Assembly: GCA_965227215.1 (NCBI GenBank)
Contig: OZ245729.1
Location: forward strand, 1,426,001-1,490,000
From: Gracilimonas sp965227215
Lineage (GTDB): Bacteria; Bacteroidota; Rhodothermia; Balneolales; Balneolaceae
DNA length: 64,000 nucleotides
Direction: 5' to 3'
Below are positions 31,835-40,286 of the stretch, piece by piece. Position 1 is the stretch's first letter, and each line of letters begins with the position of its first letter. A program made the translations under genes and the position numbers. The notes beneath the pieces were generated by a model. The model was not told the DNA's origin. It searched no databases and worked only from the letters and a program-made list of their open reading frames with translations.

Positions 31835-32639
31835 AATACAATATGTTATTTTCGTTTTTATCCGAGAGCTCAGCAATATAATCAAAAGTACTGAGAATTT
31901 CAGCCTTGTCTTCACGAATTACAATATCATGCTCGTAATGAGCGGCTAAACTCCCGTCGGCTGTAACTACTGTCCAGCCGTCGTTCAATGTTTTTGTTTT
32001 CCAAGAACCCATGGTAATCATCGGTTCCACAGCGAGTGTCATTCCGGATCGGAGTCGCTCGCCTTTACCTTTCTTTCCAAAGTTAGGCACAGATGGATCT
32101 TCATGCATTGCTTTTCCAATACCGTGCCCTACTAATTCTCTGACTACTCCGTAGCCTTCATTTTCACAATGGGTTTGAATGGCGTTTGCCAAATCTCCCA
32201 TTCTGTTTCCATGAATGGCTTGTTCGATTCCCTTATAAAGAGACTCGAGGGTAGTTCTCAATAATTTCAAAGTCTTGTCATCACACTCGCCAACTGCGAA
32301 AGTGTAAGCATGGTCGCCAAAATAACCATTCTTCTCAACACCGCAGTCAACGGAAACAATATCGCCTTCTTTTAATTCCCTGTCACCAGGTATTCCGTGA
32401 ACAACTTCTTCATTAATCGAAATACAAAGTGTGGCCGGAAATTCGCTTCCTTTTGGGCCATATCCTTTAAAAGCAGGACGCCCTTTTTCTTTAGCGATGT
32501 AATCTTCGGCGATTCTGTCGAGTTTTCCTGTTGTAACACCCGGCTCAATGTGTTTACCAACTTCTGCCAGTGTTCTTGAGACAATCAATGCACTTTCGCG
32601 CATCTTCTCAATTTCGGATTCACTCTTCAGGTAAATCAT
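31827..32639 (-). CDS. map: Methionine aminopeptidase, type I
   Basis: A 270-residue metalloprotease that removes the initiator methionine. Metal ligands are visible: Asp in VSVDCGV (about 96), Asp in FGDHAYTF (about 107), His in GHGIGKAMHEDPSVPNFG (about 170), Glu in LAVEPMITMG (about 203) and the C-terminal Glu near HDIVI. The start codon is next to the secY stop (no gap), and the 3' end overlaps infA. The order secY-map-infA-rpmJ is standard. Confidence 0.97.
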   Translation of the reverse strand: MIYLKSESEIEKMRESALIVSRTLAEVGKHIEPGVTTGKLDRIAEDYIAKEKGRPAFKGYGPKGSEFPATLCISINEEVVHGIPGDRELKEGDIVSVDCGVEKNGYFGDHAYTFAVGECDDKTLKLLRTTLESLYKGIEQAIHGNRMGDLANAIQTHCENEGYGVVRELVGHGIGKAMHEDPSVPNFGKKGKGERLRSGMTLAVEPMITMGSWKTKTLNDGWTVVTADGSLAAHYEHDIVIREDKAEILSTFDYIAELSDKNENNILYYG

Positions 32640-33953
32640 CTACGCTCTTCGCCGGCCTTTAATTCTACCTGTTTTCATAAAGCCATCATAATGACGCATC
32701 ATTAAATGACTTTCAATCTGCTGAAGTGTATCCAAAGCAACTCCAACGATAATTAACAAACTGGTTCCTCCATAAAAGAGAGCGAAGCCAGGTGTAACTC
32801 CAAACAGTCCCACTGCAATAGCAGGAAGTATGGCTACAAAGGATAGAAACAAAGAACCCGGAAGGGTAATCTTAGTCAAAATATTGTCAATGAACTCAAC
32901 GGTTTGTTTACCCGGGCGTACACCTGGAATAAAACCGCCTTGTCGTTTCATGGTATCGGCCATTTCCTTAGGATTGATGGCGATAGCAGTATAGAAAAAC
33001 GTAAAGAACACACACACAAAGAAAAATACGATCGAATATGTGAGCCCTGTAAAATCAACTGACCATTGGGTCAAAAACTGTACGGTTTGGTTCTCCGGAA
33101 AGAAAGATCCAATTGTACTTGGAATAAACATGATTGATTGCGCAAAAATGATCGGCATAACACCAGCTGCATTTACCCGAAGTGGCAAGTATTGTGTTGT
33201 ACCACCATATACTTTACGCCCCACTACTCGTTTTGCGTACTGAACCGGAATTTTACGTGTCCCTTGAGTCAGCATAACAACAGCTGCAATTACTAATATC
33301 AATGCAGCTACTTCGATAATTACAAGGATTGCATTCGCTTTAGTGGTAACTTCGTTGTAGAAGTTTGCAGGAAGTGCGGCAATAATCCCGATCATAATGA
33401 TCAGAGAAATACCGTTACCAATTCCTCTTTCACTAATTCTCTCTCCCAGCCACATTACAAATACCGTACCGGCTGTCAGTACAATCATTGATGTAATCAC
33501 AAAGAAAAACTCGTTTACCACAATAGCTTGCGGTGCTGTCGACATCAGGTTAATGGAAAAACCAATGGCCTGAACAAGCGTAATACCTACTGTACCGTAT
33601 CGGGTCAGTCGCGTGATCTTACGTCGGCCTTCTTCTCCCTCACGTTGCAGCTTCTGGAAATAAGGAACAACAGCTCCCATCAACTGAATGATAATAGCGG
33701 CGGTGATATAAGGCATGATCCCAAGAGCAAATACACCGGCTCTTGAAAAAGCCCCTCCCACAAATAAATCAAATAAGCCCAACAAACTACTGGCCGCATT
33801 GCCTGTATTGTTGATCAACTGATTTGCATCTACACCGGGCAGAGTAATGTAACTACCAACACGGTAGATCATTAAGATTCCAACCGTATATAGAATACGG
33901 TTCTTAAGATCTTCAATTTTAAATATGTTGCGGAAGTTTTCTATCAGACTCAT
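32640..33953 (-). CDS. secY: Preprotein translocase subunit SecY
   Basis: A 437-residue channel subunit of the Sec translocon with ten membrane helices. Signature blocks: ITLPGVDANQ near the N-terminus, the plug/helix-2 region LGIMPYITAAIIIQL (about 76-90), the cytoplasmic loop VVGRKVYGGTTQYLPLRVN, and NPKEMADTMKRQGGFIPGVRPG. Usual length. Follows rplO in the spc operon. Confidence 0.98.
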   Translation of the reverse strand: MSLIENFRNIFKIEDLKNRILYTVGILMIYRVGSYITLPGVDANQLINNTGNAASSLLGLFDLFVGGAFSRAGVFALGIMPYITAAIIIQLMGAVVPYFQKLQREGEEGRRKITRLTRYGTVGITLVQAIGFSINLMSTAPQAIVVNEFFFVITSMIVLTAGTVFVMWLGERISERGIGNGISLIIMIGIIAALPANFYNEVTTKANAILVIIEVAALILVIAAVVMLTQGTRKIPVQYAKRVVGRKVYGGTTQYLPLRVNAAGVMPIIFAQSIMFIPSTIGSFFPENQTVQFLTQWSVDFTGLTYSIVFFFVCVFFTFFYTAIAINPKEMADTMKRQGGFIPGVRPGKQTVEFIDNILTKITLPGSLFLSFVAILPAIAVGLFGVTPGFALFYGGTSLLIIVGVALDTLQQIESHLMMRHYDGFMKTGRIKGRRRA

Positions 33954-33974
33954 TCGCCGTCTACACTATAAGTT

Positions 33975-34430
33975 TTACACCAAAGTTAATGATCCACCAG
34001 CTTCTTCTACCTTTTCTTTGGCAGACTTACTTGCGGCATGTACTTCAATTTCAATTTTATGTTCTAGTTCACCACGTCCGAGGAGTTTAACTTTTTCTCC
34101 TTCGCTAGCCAAACCGGAATTGATTAATTCTTCCAGAGTAATCTCCTTGTTCAGCTTTCCGGCTTCAATAAACTCGCTAACCGTGTGTACATTAATTACA
34201 CGGTATTCTTTACGGTTTATATTGGTGAAACCAAATTTTGGCAAACGTCGCTGAAGGGGCATTTGTCCACCTTCAAACCAGGCACGCTGCTTATAACCAG
34301 AACGCGATTTCTGTCCGTTGTGTCCACGTCCAGATTGCTCTCCACGTCCGGAACCTTGTCCACGTCCCACACGCTTAGTGTTTTTCTGATTTGGGATCGG
34401 TGCTTTTAAATTGCTTAAGTCCATCGTCAA
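33975..34430 (-). CDS. rplO: Ribosomal protein uL15
   Basis: A 151-residue uL15: Gly/Arg-rich N-terminal extension (RVGRGQGSGRGEQSGRGHNG) and globular C-terminal domain (about 75-150). It follows rpsE by only 12 nt. In most bacteria rpmD (uL30) lies between these two genes; here no frame for it exists at that place. Confidence 0.98.
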   Translation of the reverse strand: MTMDLSNLKAPIPNQKNTKRVGRGQGSGRGEQSGRGHNGQKSRSGYKQRAWFEGGQMPLQRRLPKFGFTNINRKEYRVINVHTVSEFIEAGKLNKEITLEELINSGLASEGEKVKLLGRGELEHKIEIEVHAASKSAKEKVEEAGGSLTLV

Positions 34431-34442
34431 ATTCTTTAAATA

Positions 34443-34967
34443 TTATCCTTCAAATACTTTGTTCAGAGAAATATCTCTTCTCTGTGCAACTTCAACAGGA
34501 TCAGTCAATTCTTTCAGAGCAGTAAAAGCTGCCTTCACCATATTATGGGGATTTGAAGAACCCTGAGATTTAGATAAAATATTGTGTACACCTGCAACGT
34601 CAAGCAGAGCTTTAACAGCACCACCTGCAATTACACCCGTACCTTCAGCAGCCGGACGTAACAATACTTTTCCGGCACCGGCTTTACCAACTATAGGATG
34701 GTAAATGCTTTTTGTTTTAGTGAGAGGTACGCGGATCAGGTTTTTCTTGGCATTATCAAAGCCTTTCTGGATAGCGTCCGATACTTCGTTTGCTTTTCCA
34801 AGACCGTGACCACATACACCGTCACCGTCTCCAACTACTACAATAGCGTTGAAGCTAAAACGACGTCCACCTTTAACAACTTTGGCTACACGATTAACGT
34901 GAACCAATTTCTCTTCAAGGTTCAGGTTAGCAGCAGGTATAGATTGTTTTCTTCTTATTTTAGGCAT
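34443..34967 (-). CDS. rpsE: Ribosomal protein uS5
   Basis: A 174-residue uS5 of the decoding region. The N-terminal dsRBD-like fold has LVHVNRVAKVVKGGRRFSFN, and the C-terminal domain has GKVLLRPAAEGTGVIAGGAV. It lies between rplR and rplO in the spc operon; its next gene is rplO rather than rpmD. Confidence 0.98.
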   Translation of the reverse strand: MPKIRRKQSIPAANLNLEEKLVHVNRVAKVVKGGRRFSFNAIVVVGDGDGVCGHGLGKANEVSDAIQKGFDNAKKNLIRVPLTKTKSIYHPIVGKAGAGKVLLRPAAEGTGVIAGGAVKALLDVAGVHNILSKSQGSSNPHNMVKAAFTALKELTDPVEVAQRRDISLNKVFEG

Positions 34968-34984
34968 TGTTTATCCCAATTCAA

Positions 34985-35323
34985 TTAAAAGTCTAATCCA
35001 CCATCGCGGGCGCCTTCAGCAGCAGCCTTCACGATGCCATGATATTTGTAACCACTTCGGTCAAATACCACTTTATTAATTCCTTTGTCCTGAGCGAGTT
35101 TTGCAATTTCAGCTCCTGCTTCTTTTGCATTGTCTACACCGGTGTCAGCTTTTGAGGCTGCAAGTGTTACACCGTCAAGATCATTAACCAATTGCAGGTA
35201 GGTGTACTTATTACTTTTGAACACGCTCAATCTTGGACGATCGGCAGTACCTTTTATGGTAGAACGGATACGTCTTCTGATCTTACTTCTTCGCTCTATT
35301 TTCTTTTGTTGTCTTTTATCCAT
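34985..35323 (-). CDS. rplR: Ribosomal protein uL18
   Basis: A 112-residue 5S-rRNA-binding protein. The basic N-terminus (MDKRQQKKIERRSKIRRRIR) and core (RPRLSVFKSNKYTYLQLVND; KVVFDRSGYKYHGIVKAAAE) are standard. Between rplF and rpsE. Confidence 0.98.
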   Translation of the reverse strand: MDKRQQKKIERRSKIRRRIRSTIKGTADRPRLSVFKSNKYTYLQLVNDLDGVTLAASKADTGVDNAKEAGAEIAKLAQDKGINKVVFDRSGYKYHGIVKAAAEGARDGGLDF

Positions 35324-35334
35324 TATTCAAACCT

Positions 35335-35889
35335 CTATTTAGCAGCTGATTTACCGGCCTTACGACGAACCTGCTCACCCAGATATCTGATTCCTTTGCC
35401 TTTGTATGGCTCAGGTTTTCTGAAGGATCTGATTTTAGCAGAAATCTGACCTACCAATTCTTTATCTATTCCGGAGATAATCAGGATAGGATTTTTACCA
35501 GACTTGGTATCCACTTCCATGTCAATTCCTTCCGGTGGCACAAAGAAAATGGGGTGAGAATAACCCAGGTTCAGCTCCAGCACATCGCCATTCATGGCAG
35601 CACGGAAACCAACGCCAATGATTTCTAATTTTTTAGTGTAGCCTTCCGATACACCAATCACTGCGTTATTCACAAGAGAACGAAACAAACCGTGCAGAGC
35701 ACGATGCTCTTTCTGGTCAGTAGCTCTTTTAATCAGGAGCTCATTTTCATTCTTTTCAATCGTAATTTCCGGGTGAATTCGGAGTGTATTGGTTCCTTTT
35801 TCTCCTTTAAAAGTTGCGATGTTATCAGCGTTAATGCTGAACTCAACTTTATCAGAAATAGGTACCGGTAAATTTCCAATTCGAGACAT
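35335..35889 (-). CDS. rplF: Ribosomal protein uL6
   Basis: A 184-residue uL6 with the two tandem homologous domains; the conserved C-terminal motif is PEPYKGKGIRYLGEQVRRKAGK (in part, about 157-178). It binds the 50S factor-binding region near the sarcin-ricin loop. Between rpsH and rplR, 11 nt before the latter. Confidence 0.98.
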   Translation of the reverse strand: MSRIGNLPVPISDKVEFSINADNIATFKGEKGTNTLRIHPEITIEKNENELLIKRATDQKEHRALHGLFRSLVNNAVIGVSEGYTKKLEIIGVGFRAAMNGDVLELNLGYSHPIFFVPPEGIDMEVDTKSGKNPILIISGIDKELVGQISAKIRSFRKPEPYKGKGIRYLGEQVRRKAGKSAAK

Positions 35890-35906
35890 AGTTCAAAAAC
35901 TGTTTA

Positions 35907-36299
35907 TTAATAAATGGTGCACAAAATCTCGCCGCCTACATTAAGCTTGCGAGCTTCTTTATCGGTCATTACACCTTTAGATGTTGAAAGAATCACAATA
36001 CCCAAGCCGTTCTGAGCACGTGGCACTTCATCGCCACCTTTATATACTCGTAAACCGGGCTTTGAGAGTCTTTTCATTTTTCGGATTACAGGGTGCCCGT
36101 AAGAATCATATTTCAGAAACATACGGATGATACCTTGCTTACCGTCTTCAATATCAATGTATTTCGAGATATATCCTTTGTCAGCCAGGATCTTAGTCAT
36201 GGCTCGCTTCAATTTAGAAGCGGGAATATCTACTCTGCGATGCCCGGCTTGTTGGGCATTCCTAATTCGTGTTAAATAATCTGCAATAGGATCAGTCAT
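35907..36299 (-). CDS. rpsH: Ribosomal protein uS8
   Basis: A 130-residue uS8, a primary 16S binder and the spc-operon repressor in E. coli. Starts MTDPIADYLTRIRNAQQAGH and ends with the conserved STSKGVMTDKEARKLNVGGE block. Between rpsN and rplF. Confidence 0.98.
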   Translation of the reverse strand: MTDPIADYLTRIRNAQQAGHRRVDIPASKLKRAMTKILADKGYISKYIDIEDGKQGIIRMFLKYDSYGHPVIRKMKRLSKPGLRVYKGGDEVPRAQNGLGIVILSTSKGVMTDKEARKLNVGGEILCTIY

Positions 36300-36316
36300 C
36301 GATTCCTTAGTTAAAT

Positions 36317-36586
36317 TTACCAGCTTGCTTTTCTTACGCCAGGAATCTTACCTGCAAGGGCAAGTTCACGAAATTTGATTCGTGAGATTCCATATTTACC
36401 AACATAACCACGGCTTCTGCCGGTGATACTGCATCGGTTACGAACCCGGGTAGGGCTTGCATCGCGGGGCAGTTTTTGCAGGCCTTCATAATCGCCTGCT
36501 TCTTTCAGCTTACGGCGCTTTTCGGCGTACTTCTTTACAGTTTCTTTTCTTTTTTCGTTACGTGCTATCCAAGCTTTCTTAGCCAT
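36317..36586 (-). CDS. rpsN: Ribosomal protein uS14, long zinc-free form
   Basis: An 89-residue uS14 starting MAKKAWIARNEKRKETVKKY and ending IPGVRKASW. RNRCSITGRSRGYVGKYG marks the family. It is the longer form, without the two CxxC zinc pairs. The start at 36586 is chosen because an in-frame extension to 36697 would run into rplE and has no family counterpart. Confidence 0.97.
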   Translation of the reverse strand: MAKKAWIARNEKRKETVKKYAEKRRKLKEAGDYEGLQKLPRDASPTRVRNRCSITGRSRGYVGKYGISRIKFRELALAGKIPGVRKASW

Positions 36587-36599
36587 AATAGAATATCTC

Positions 36600-37151
36600 T
36601 TAGTTTCTCGTTTTAAATGGCATTCCAAAGTGCTTAAGCAGAGCATAAGCTTCTTCGTCTGTCTCAGCAGAAGTAACAAAAGTAACGTCCATACCATGTA
36701 CTTTTGAAACTTTATCAGTGTCTATTTCCGGGAAAATGGTATGCTCTTTGATACCAAGGGTATAATTCCCCCGGCCGTCAAAGCTTTTATCCGGAACTCC
36801 CTGGAAGTCACGTGTTCTGGGCAAAGCCAAGTTCACGAGTCGGTCCAGAAATTCGAACATAATGCGTTGGCGAAGGGTAACTTTACAGCCAATTGGCATC
36901 CCTTCCCGAAGCTTAAAGTTCGAAATAGACTTTTTAGCTTTGGTTGTAACCGGTTGTTGCCCGGTTATCGCAGCCACGTTATCTACAACCGTATCCAAAA
37001 CTTTCTTATCGGTTATAGCGTCACCTACGCCTACGTTAATTACGATTTTTTGGAGTTTGGGTATGGCCATTGGGTTATCATACTCAAACTCTTCGCGCAT
37101 CTTGTCGCGAATTTCATCTTTGTAAAGTGTATATAATCTTGCTTCAGCCAT
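36600..37151 (-). CDS. rplE: Ribosomal protein uL5
   Basis: A 183-residue uL5 of the central protuberance, bound to 5S rRNA and P-site tRNA. Conserved blocks: IPKLQKIVINVGVGDAITDK (about 29-48), TGQQPVTTKAKKSISNFKLR, and GNYTLGIKEHTIFPEID. Between rplX and rpsN. Confidence 0.98.
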   Translation of the reverse strand: MAEARLYTLYKDEIRDKMREEFEYDNPMAIPKLQKIVINVGVGDAITDKKVLDTVVDNVAAITGQQPVTTKAKKSISNFKLREGMPIGCKVTLRQRIMFEFLDRLVNLALPRTRDFQGVPDKSFDGRGNYTLGIKEHTIFPEIDTDKVSKVHGMDVTFVTSAETDEEAYALLKHFGMPFKTRN

Positions 37152-37166
37152 TGCTATCTATCTGCG

Positions 37167-37520
37167 TTATTTGTCCAGCATTTCGCCACTTGTTTTGGCG
37201 TAACGAACCCAACGGCCATTGCCGTCTTCTTCAATTCGTTTACGTCCAATACGTGTGGGTTCGTCAGTAGTAGGGTCAATAACCATTACATTTGAAATAT
37301 GAATGGATCCCTCTTTTTTCAGACGACCACCTTGTGGATTGTCCTGGGTTGGCTTTTCATGATGGGTTTTCATGTTAATTCCCTCAACGAGCACTCGCTC
37401 TTTTTTAGGGAAAACCATCAATACACGGCCTCTTTTTCCTTTGTCGTTACCGGCGATTACTAAAACATCATCGCCTTTCTTAACGTGTAATTTCTTCTGT
37501 TTGTTGAACCTGCGTGGCAT
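37167..37520 (-). CDS. rplX: Ribosomal protein uL24
   Basis: A 117-residue uL24, an assembly initiator of the 50S subunit. The KOW motif is near the N-terminus (HVKKGDDVLVIAGNDKGKRG, about 13-32), followed by VLVEGINMKTHHEKPTQDNP. Between rplN and rplE. Confidence 0.98.
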   Translation of the reverse strand: MPRRFNKQKKLHVKKGDDVLVIAGNDKGKRGRVLMVFPKKERVLVEGINMKTHHEKPTQDNPQGGRLKKEGSIHISNVMVIDPTTDEPTRIGRKRIEEDGNGRWVRYAKTSGEMLDK

Positions 37521-37535
37521 ACTCTAATTCCTTTT

Positions 37536-37904
37536 TTAAAGTACTTCCGGTGCAAGCGACACGATTCTCATGAAGCTTTTTTCACGAAGCTCTCTGGCAA
37601 CAGGGCCAAAAATACGTGTACCTACCGGTTCTTGATCTTTGTTAATGATAACCGCAGCATTTTCATCAAAACGGATGTAACTACCATCCCTTCTGCGGTA
37701 TTCTTTTCGTGTTCGTACAATAACGGCTTTTACAACGTCACCTTTTTTAACGTTTCCACCGGGTATTGCTGTTTTCACAGATGCGGAAATCAAATCACCT
37801 ACACGTGCATATCGGCGGCGGGAATCTCCCAGCACTTTGATACACATCAGCTTTCTTGCGCCGCTGTTATCTGCTACATTTAATGTCGTATTAGTTTGAA
37901 CCAT
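37536..37904 (-). CDS. rplN: Ribosomal protein uL14
   Basis: A 122-residue uL14 forming intersubunit bridges. Highly conserved: MVQTNTTLNVADNSGARKLM at the start, the segment GDVVKAVIVRTRKEYRRRDG, and end MRIVSLAPEVL. First protein of the spc group, after rpsQ. Confidence 0.98.
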   Translation of the reverse strand: MVQTNTTLNVADNSGARKLMCIKVLGDSRRRYARVGDLISASVKTAIPGGNVKKGDVVKAVIVRTRKEYRRRDGSYIRFDENAAVIINKDQEPVGTRIFGPVARELREKSFMRIVSLAPEVL

Positions 37905-37928
37905 CGCTAATTCCTAATGCTCTATTCG

Positions 37929-38192
37929 TTACTTAGCTTTTTCGACGATTTCTACCAATCGCCATGATTTACGCTTTGATAGCGGTCGTGTAGACATGAT
38001 CTGCACGGTATCGCCAACACTGGCTTCGTTATTCTCATCGTGTGCCATGTACTTCGTCGTTTTGGTGATATACTTTCCATAAATGGAATGTTTTACCTGA
38101 CGATCTACAGCAACAGTAATACTTTTGTCCATGCTGTTGCTAACTACACGTCCTACTCGTTCTCGTCTTTGGGCTCTTTCTGTTTGTGCCAT
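37929..38192 (-). CDS. rpsQ: Ribosomal protein uS17
   Basis: An 87-residue OB-fold 16S-binding protein: RRERVGRVVSNSMDKSITVA (about 9-28), HSIYGKYITKTTKYMAHDE, and end RPLSKRKSWRLVEIVEKAK. Last gene of the S10 group before rplN. Confidence 0.98.
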   Translation of the reverse strand: MAQTERAQRRERVGRVVSNSMDKSITVAVDRQVKHSIYGKYITKTTKYMAHDENNEASVGDTVQIMSTRPLSKRKSWRLVEIVEKAK

Positions 38193-38208
38193 AATTTAAA
38201 TCCTTTGC

Positions 38209-38406
38209 TTATTCAGCACTACTTTTTTCATTAATAATGGTCTCCAATCTGGCAACCTCTCTTCGGTGATTTCGAAGTCTGGCCGGGTTTTCAAGTTGTC
38301 CGGTTACTGACTTCGAAAAACGAAGATTTTGTAGTACATCACGCTCATCTTTCAAGCGAGCTTGTAATTCAGTAAGTGTCAAATCTCTTAATTCGTGCGC
38401 TTTCAT
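38209..38406 (-). CDS. rpmC: Ribosomal protein uL29
   Basis: A 65-residue two-helix protein at the tunnel exit, a docking partner for signal recognition particle and trigger factor. Starts MKAHELRDLTLTELQARLKD and contains RFSKSVTGQLENPARLR. It begins 1 nt after the rplP stop. Confidence 0.97.
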   Translation of the reverse strand: MKAHELRDLTLTELQARLKDERDVLQNLRFSKSVTGQLENPARLRNHRREVARLETIINEKSSAE

Positions 38407-38407
38407 C

Positions 38408-38830
38408 TTATCCTCCCTGGTAGTCTCGTCGAACTACGAACTTGGTTTTGATAGGTAACTTATGCGCAGCACGTCTTAAAGCTTCTTTGGCGCGTTCTTC
38501 ATTTACACCGGCAATCTCAAAGAGAATGCGTCCGGGTTTTACTACTGCTACCCAATGATCCAAAGCACCCTTACCTTTACCCATTCGGGTTTCAGCCGGT
38601 TTACTTGTCATGGGGCGATCCGGAAAAATGCGGATAAACGTCTGACCGTCACGCTGCAACGAACGTGCAATTGCGATACGGCAAGCTTCAATTTGGCGTG
38701 AAGTTATGAACTTCGGCTCAAGAGCTTTCAGTCCAAAATCACCAAAGTTAATAATGTGGCCACGTTGTGCGTTGCCTTTCAGCTTGTCGCGATGAACACG
38801 GCGTCTCTGAACTCGTTTTGGTTCTAACAT
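38408..38830 (-). CDS. rplP: Ribosomal protein uL16
   Basis: A 140-residue uL16 contacting A-site tRNA. Starts MLEPKRVQRRRVHRDKLKGN and contains RQIEACRIAIARSLQRDGQT and ETRMGKGKGALDHWVAVVKP. Between rpsC and rpmC. Confidence 0.98.
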   Translation of the reverse strand: MLEPKRVQRRRVHRDKLKGNAQRGHIINFGDFGLKALEPKFITSRQIEACRIAIARSLQRDGQTFIRIFPDRPMTSKPAETRMGKGKGALDHWVAVVKPGRILFEIAGVNEERAKEALRRAAHKLPIKTKFVVRRDYQGG

Positions 38831-38839
38831 CGTTTCTTA

Positions 38840-39595
38840 TTAACTGTTTTTATTAGATCGATTTCTGTTTCTGCTGCGTCGGCGGCTTCTGCGTCCTCTG
38901 TCGTCTCCGCCTTTGCCTCGGCCTGAGTCAGAGTCCTGACGCGATTGTGTTCCCGGCGTCAAATCAACATCACCAATAATTTCGCCTTTGAAAATCCATA
39001 CGGTTACTCCGATAGATCCATAAATGGTGTTCGAAGTAGATGATGCATAATCAATATCAGCACGTAAGGTATGCAGAGGAATCTGCCCTTCTTTATACTG
39101 CTCGGTTCGGGCCATTTCAGCACCTCCGAGACGACCGGCACAGCGAACTTTAATACCTTTGGCACCCATTCTCATTGCTGATGCAATAGCTGTTTTCATT
39201 GCTCTACGGAATGAAACACGAGCTTGAAGCTGCTGAGCGATATTCTGAGCAACTAAACTTGCATCCAGCTCAGGGCGTTTGATTTCACTTACGTTAATCT
39301 GTACTTCTTTACTGGTGATTTTCTTCAGCTCTTCACGAAGCAATTCAATTTGCTCACCGCCTTTACCGATAATAACACCGGGGCGACTTGTGCGGAGCGT
39401 TAACAGAATTCGCTTTGGGGTACGTTCTATAATTACATTTGAAAGACCGCCATTACGAAGTCTTGTGTGCAAGTACTCGCGAAGTTTTTCGTCTTCAACG
39501 ATGAGAGCCGGTTGGTTCTCTTCAGAAAACCAGTTGGAATCCCATCCGCGAATAATGCCTAATCTAAAACCAGTTGGATTTGTTTTCTGTCCCAA
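38840..39595 (-). CDS. rpsC: Ribosomal protein uS3 with Arg/Ser-rich tail
   Basis: A 251-residue uS3 lining the mRNA entry. Begins MGQKTNPTGFRLGIIRGWDS; the KH domain motif VIIGKGGEQIELLREELKK lies at about 75-93. After about residue 215 the protein carries an added tail rich in Arg, Gly, Ser and Asp (GRGKGGDDRGRRSRRRSRNR) not found in shorter homologues. 9 nt before rplP. Confidence 0.97.
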   Translation of the reverse strand: MGQKTNPTGFRLGIIRGWDSNWFSEENQPALIVEDEKLREYLHTRLRNGGLSNVIIERTPKRILLTLRTSRPGVIIGKGGEQIELLREELKKITSKEVQINVSEIKRPELDASLVAQNIAQQLQARVSFRRAMKTAIASAMRMGAKGIKVRCAGRLGGAEMARTEQYKEGQIPLHTLRADIDYASSTSNTIYGSIGVTVWIFKGEIIGDVDLTPGTQSRQDSDSGRGKGGDDRGRRSRRRSRNRNRSNKNS

Positions 39596-39607
39596 GGTAT
39601 TGTTCGT

Positions 39608-39985
39608 TTATTCGTTTACACTTTCTTGATCACGCTTGGCCACTTTTACTGTAATATGGCATGAGCGTTTGTTAATGCGATGAGCTCTACCCATCGGTGC
39701 CGGCTGAATTCTTTTCAGCGTAACGCCTTCATCAACATAAATTTCTTTGATGATAAGGTCTTCATTGTCAAAGCGCTCTTCCTGAAATTTGTCTCTCAAA
39801 TTTGCAGCTGCCGACTTGATCACTTTAATCACATCTTCTGCAGATGCTTTTTTGGTGAATTCGAGTCGTTTAATCGCTTTGTCTACTTGTTCACCACGAA
39901 CAGCATCCGCTACAAGGCGAACCTTGCGAGGAGCTCTCCTCAAATGCTTTTGTACTGCTCGTGCTTCTAAAACTGGAGTATCCAT
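39608..39985 (-). CDS. rplV: Ribosomal protein uL22
   Basis: A 125-residue uL22 whose beta hairpin reaches into the exit tunnel and affects macrolide sensitivity. Conserved start of the fold HLRRAPRKVRLVADAVRG (about 14-31) and hairpin segment LKRIQPAPMGRAHRINKRSC. Between rpsS and rpsC. Confidence 0.98.
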   Translation of the reverse strand: MDTPVLEARAVQKHLRRAPRKVRLVADAVRGEQVDKAIKRLEFTKKASAEDVIKVIKSAAANLRDKFQEERFDNEDLIIKEIYVDEGVTLKRIQPAPMGRAHRINKRSCHITVKVAKRDQESVNE

Positions 39986-40003
39986 CTCTTAAATCCGATT
40001 AAA

Positions 40004-40276
40004 TTATTTAGCTGCTTTTTTCACTGGATGGCCACGAAATGTTCGTGTGGGTGCAAATTCACCCAACTTATGGCCTACCATATTTTCAGTTATAAACACA
40101 GGGATAAATTGCTTACCGTTGTGAACTGCAAGAGTTAACCCCATAAAGTCTGGAGTAATCATAGAACTACGTGACCAGGTTTTGATCACTTTCTTGCTTC
40201 CACTTTCATTGGCTTCATCGATTTTACGCTGAAGCTTGTAGTAAACAAAAGGCCCTTTTTTCAGTGAGCGTGGCAT
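40004..40276 (-). CDS. rpsS: Ribosomal protein uS19
   Basis: A 90-residue uS19 of the 30S head. Starts MPRSLKKGPFVYYKLQRKID, with WSRSSMITPDFMGLTLAVHN and the end FAPTRTFRGHPVKKAAK, all typical. Between rplB and rplV. Confidence 0.98.
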   Translation of the reverse strand: MPRSLKKGPFVYYKLQRKIDEANESGSKKVIKTWSRSSMITPDFMGLTLAVHNGKQFIPVFITENMVGHKLGEFAPTRTFRGHPVKKAAK

Positions 40277-40286
40277 ACGTTCTTAG

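Noticed and set aside
31835..31915. Longer IF-1 with 27 extra N-terminal residues
   Set aside because: The extension is the reverse use of map coding sequence in another frame and has no counterpart in IF-1 proteins.
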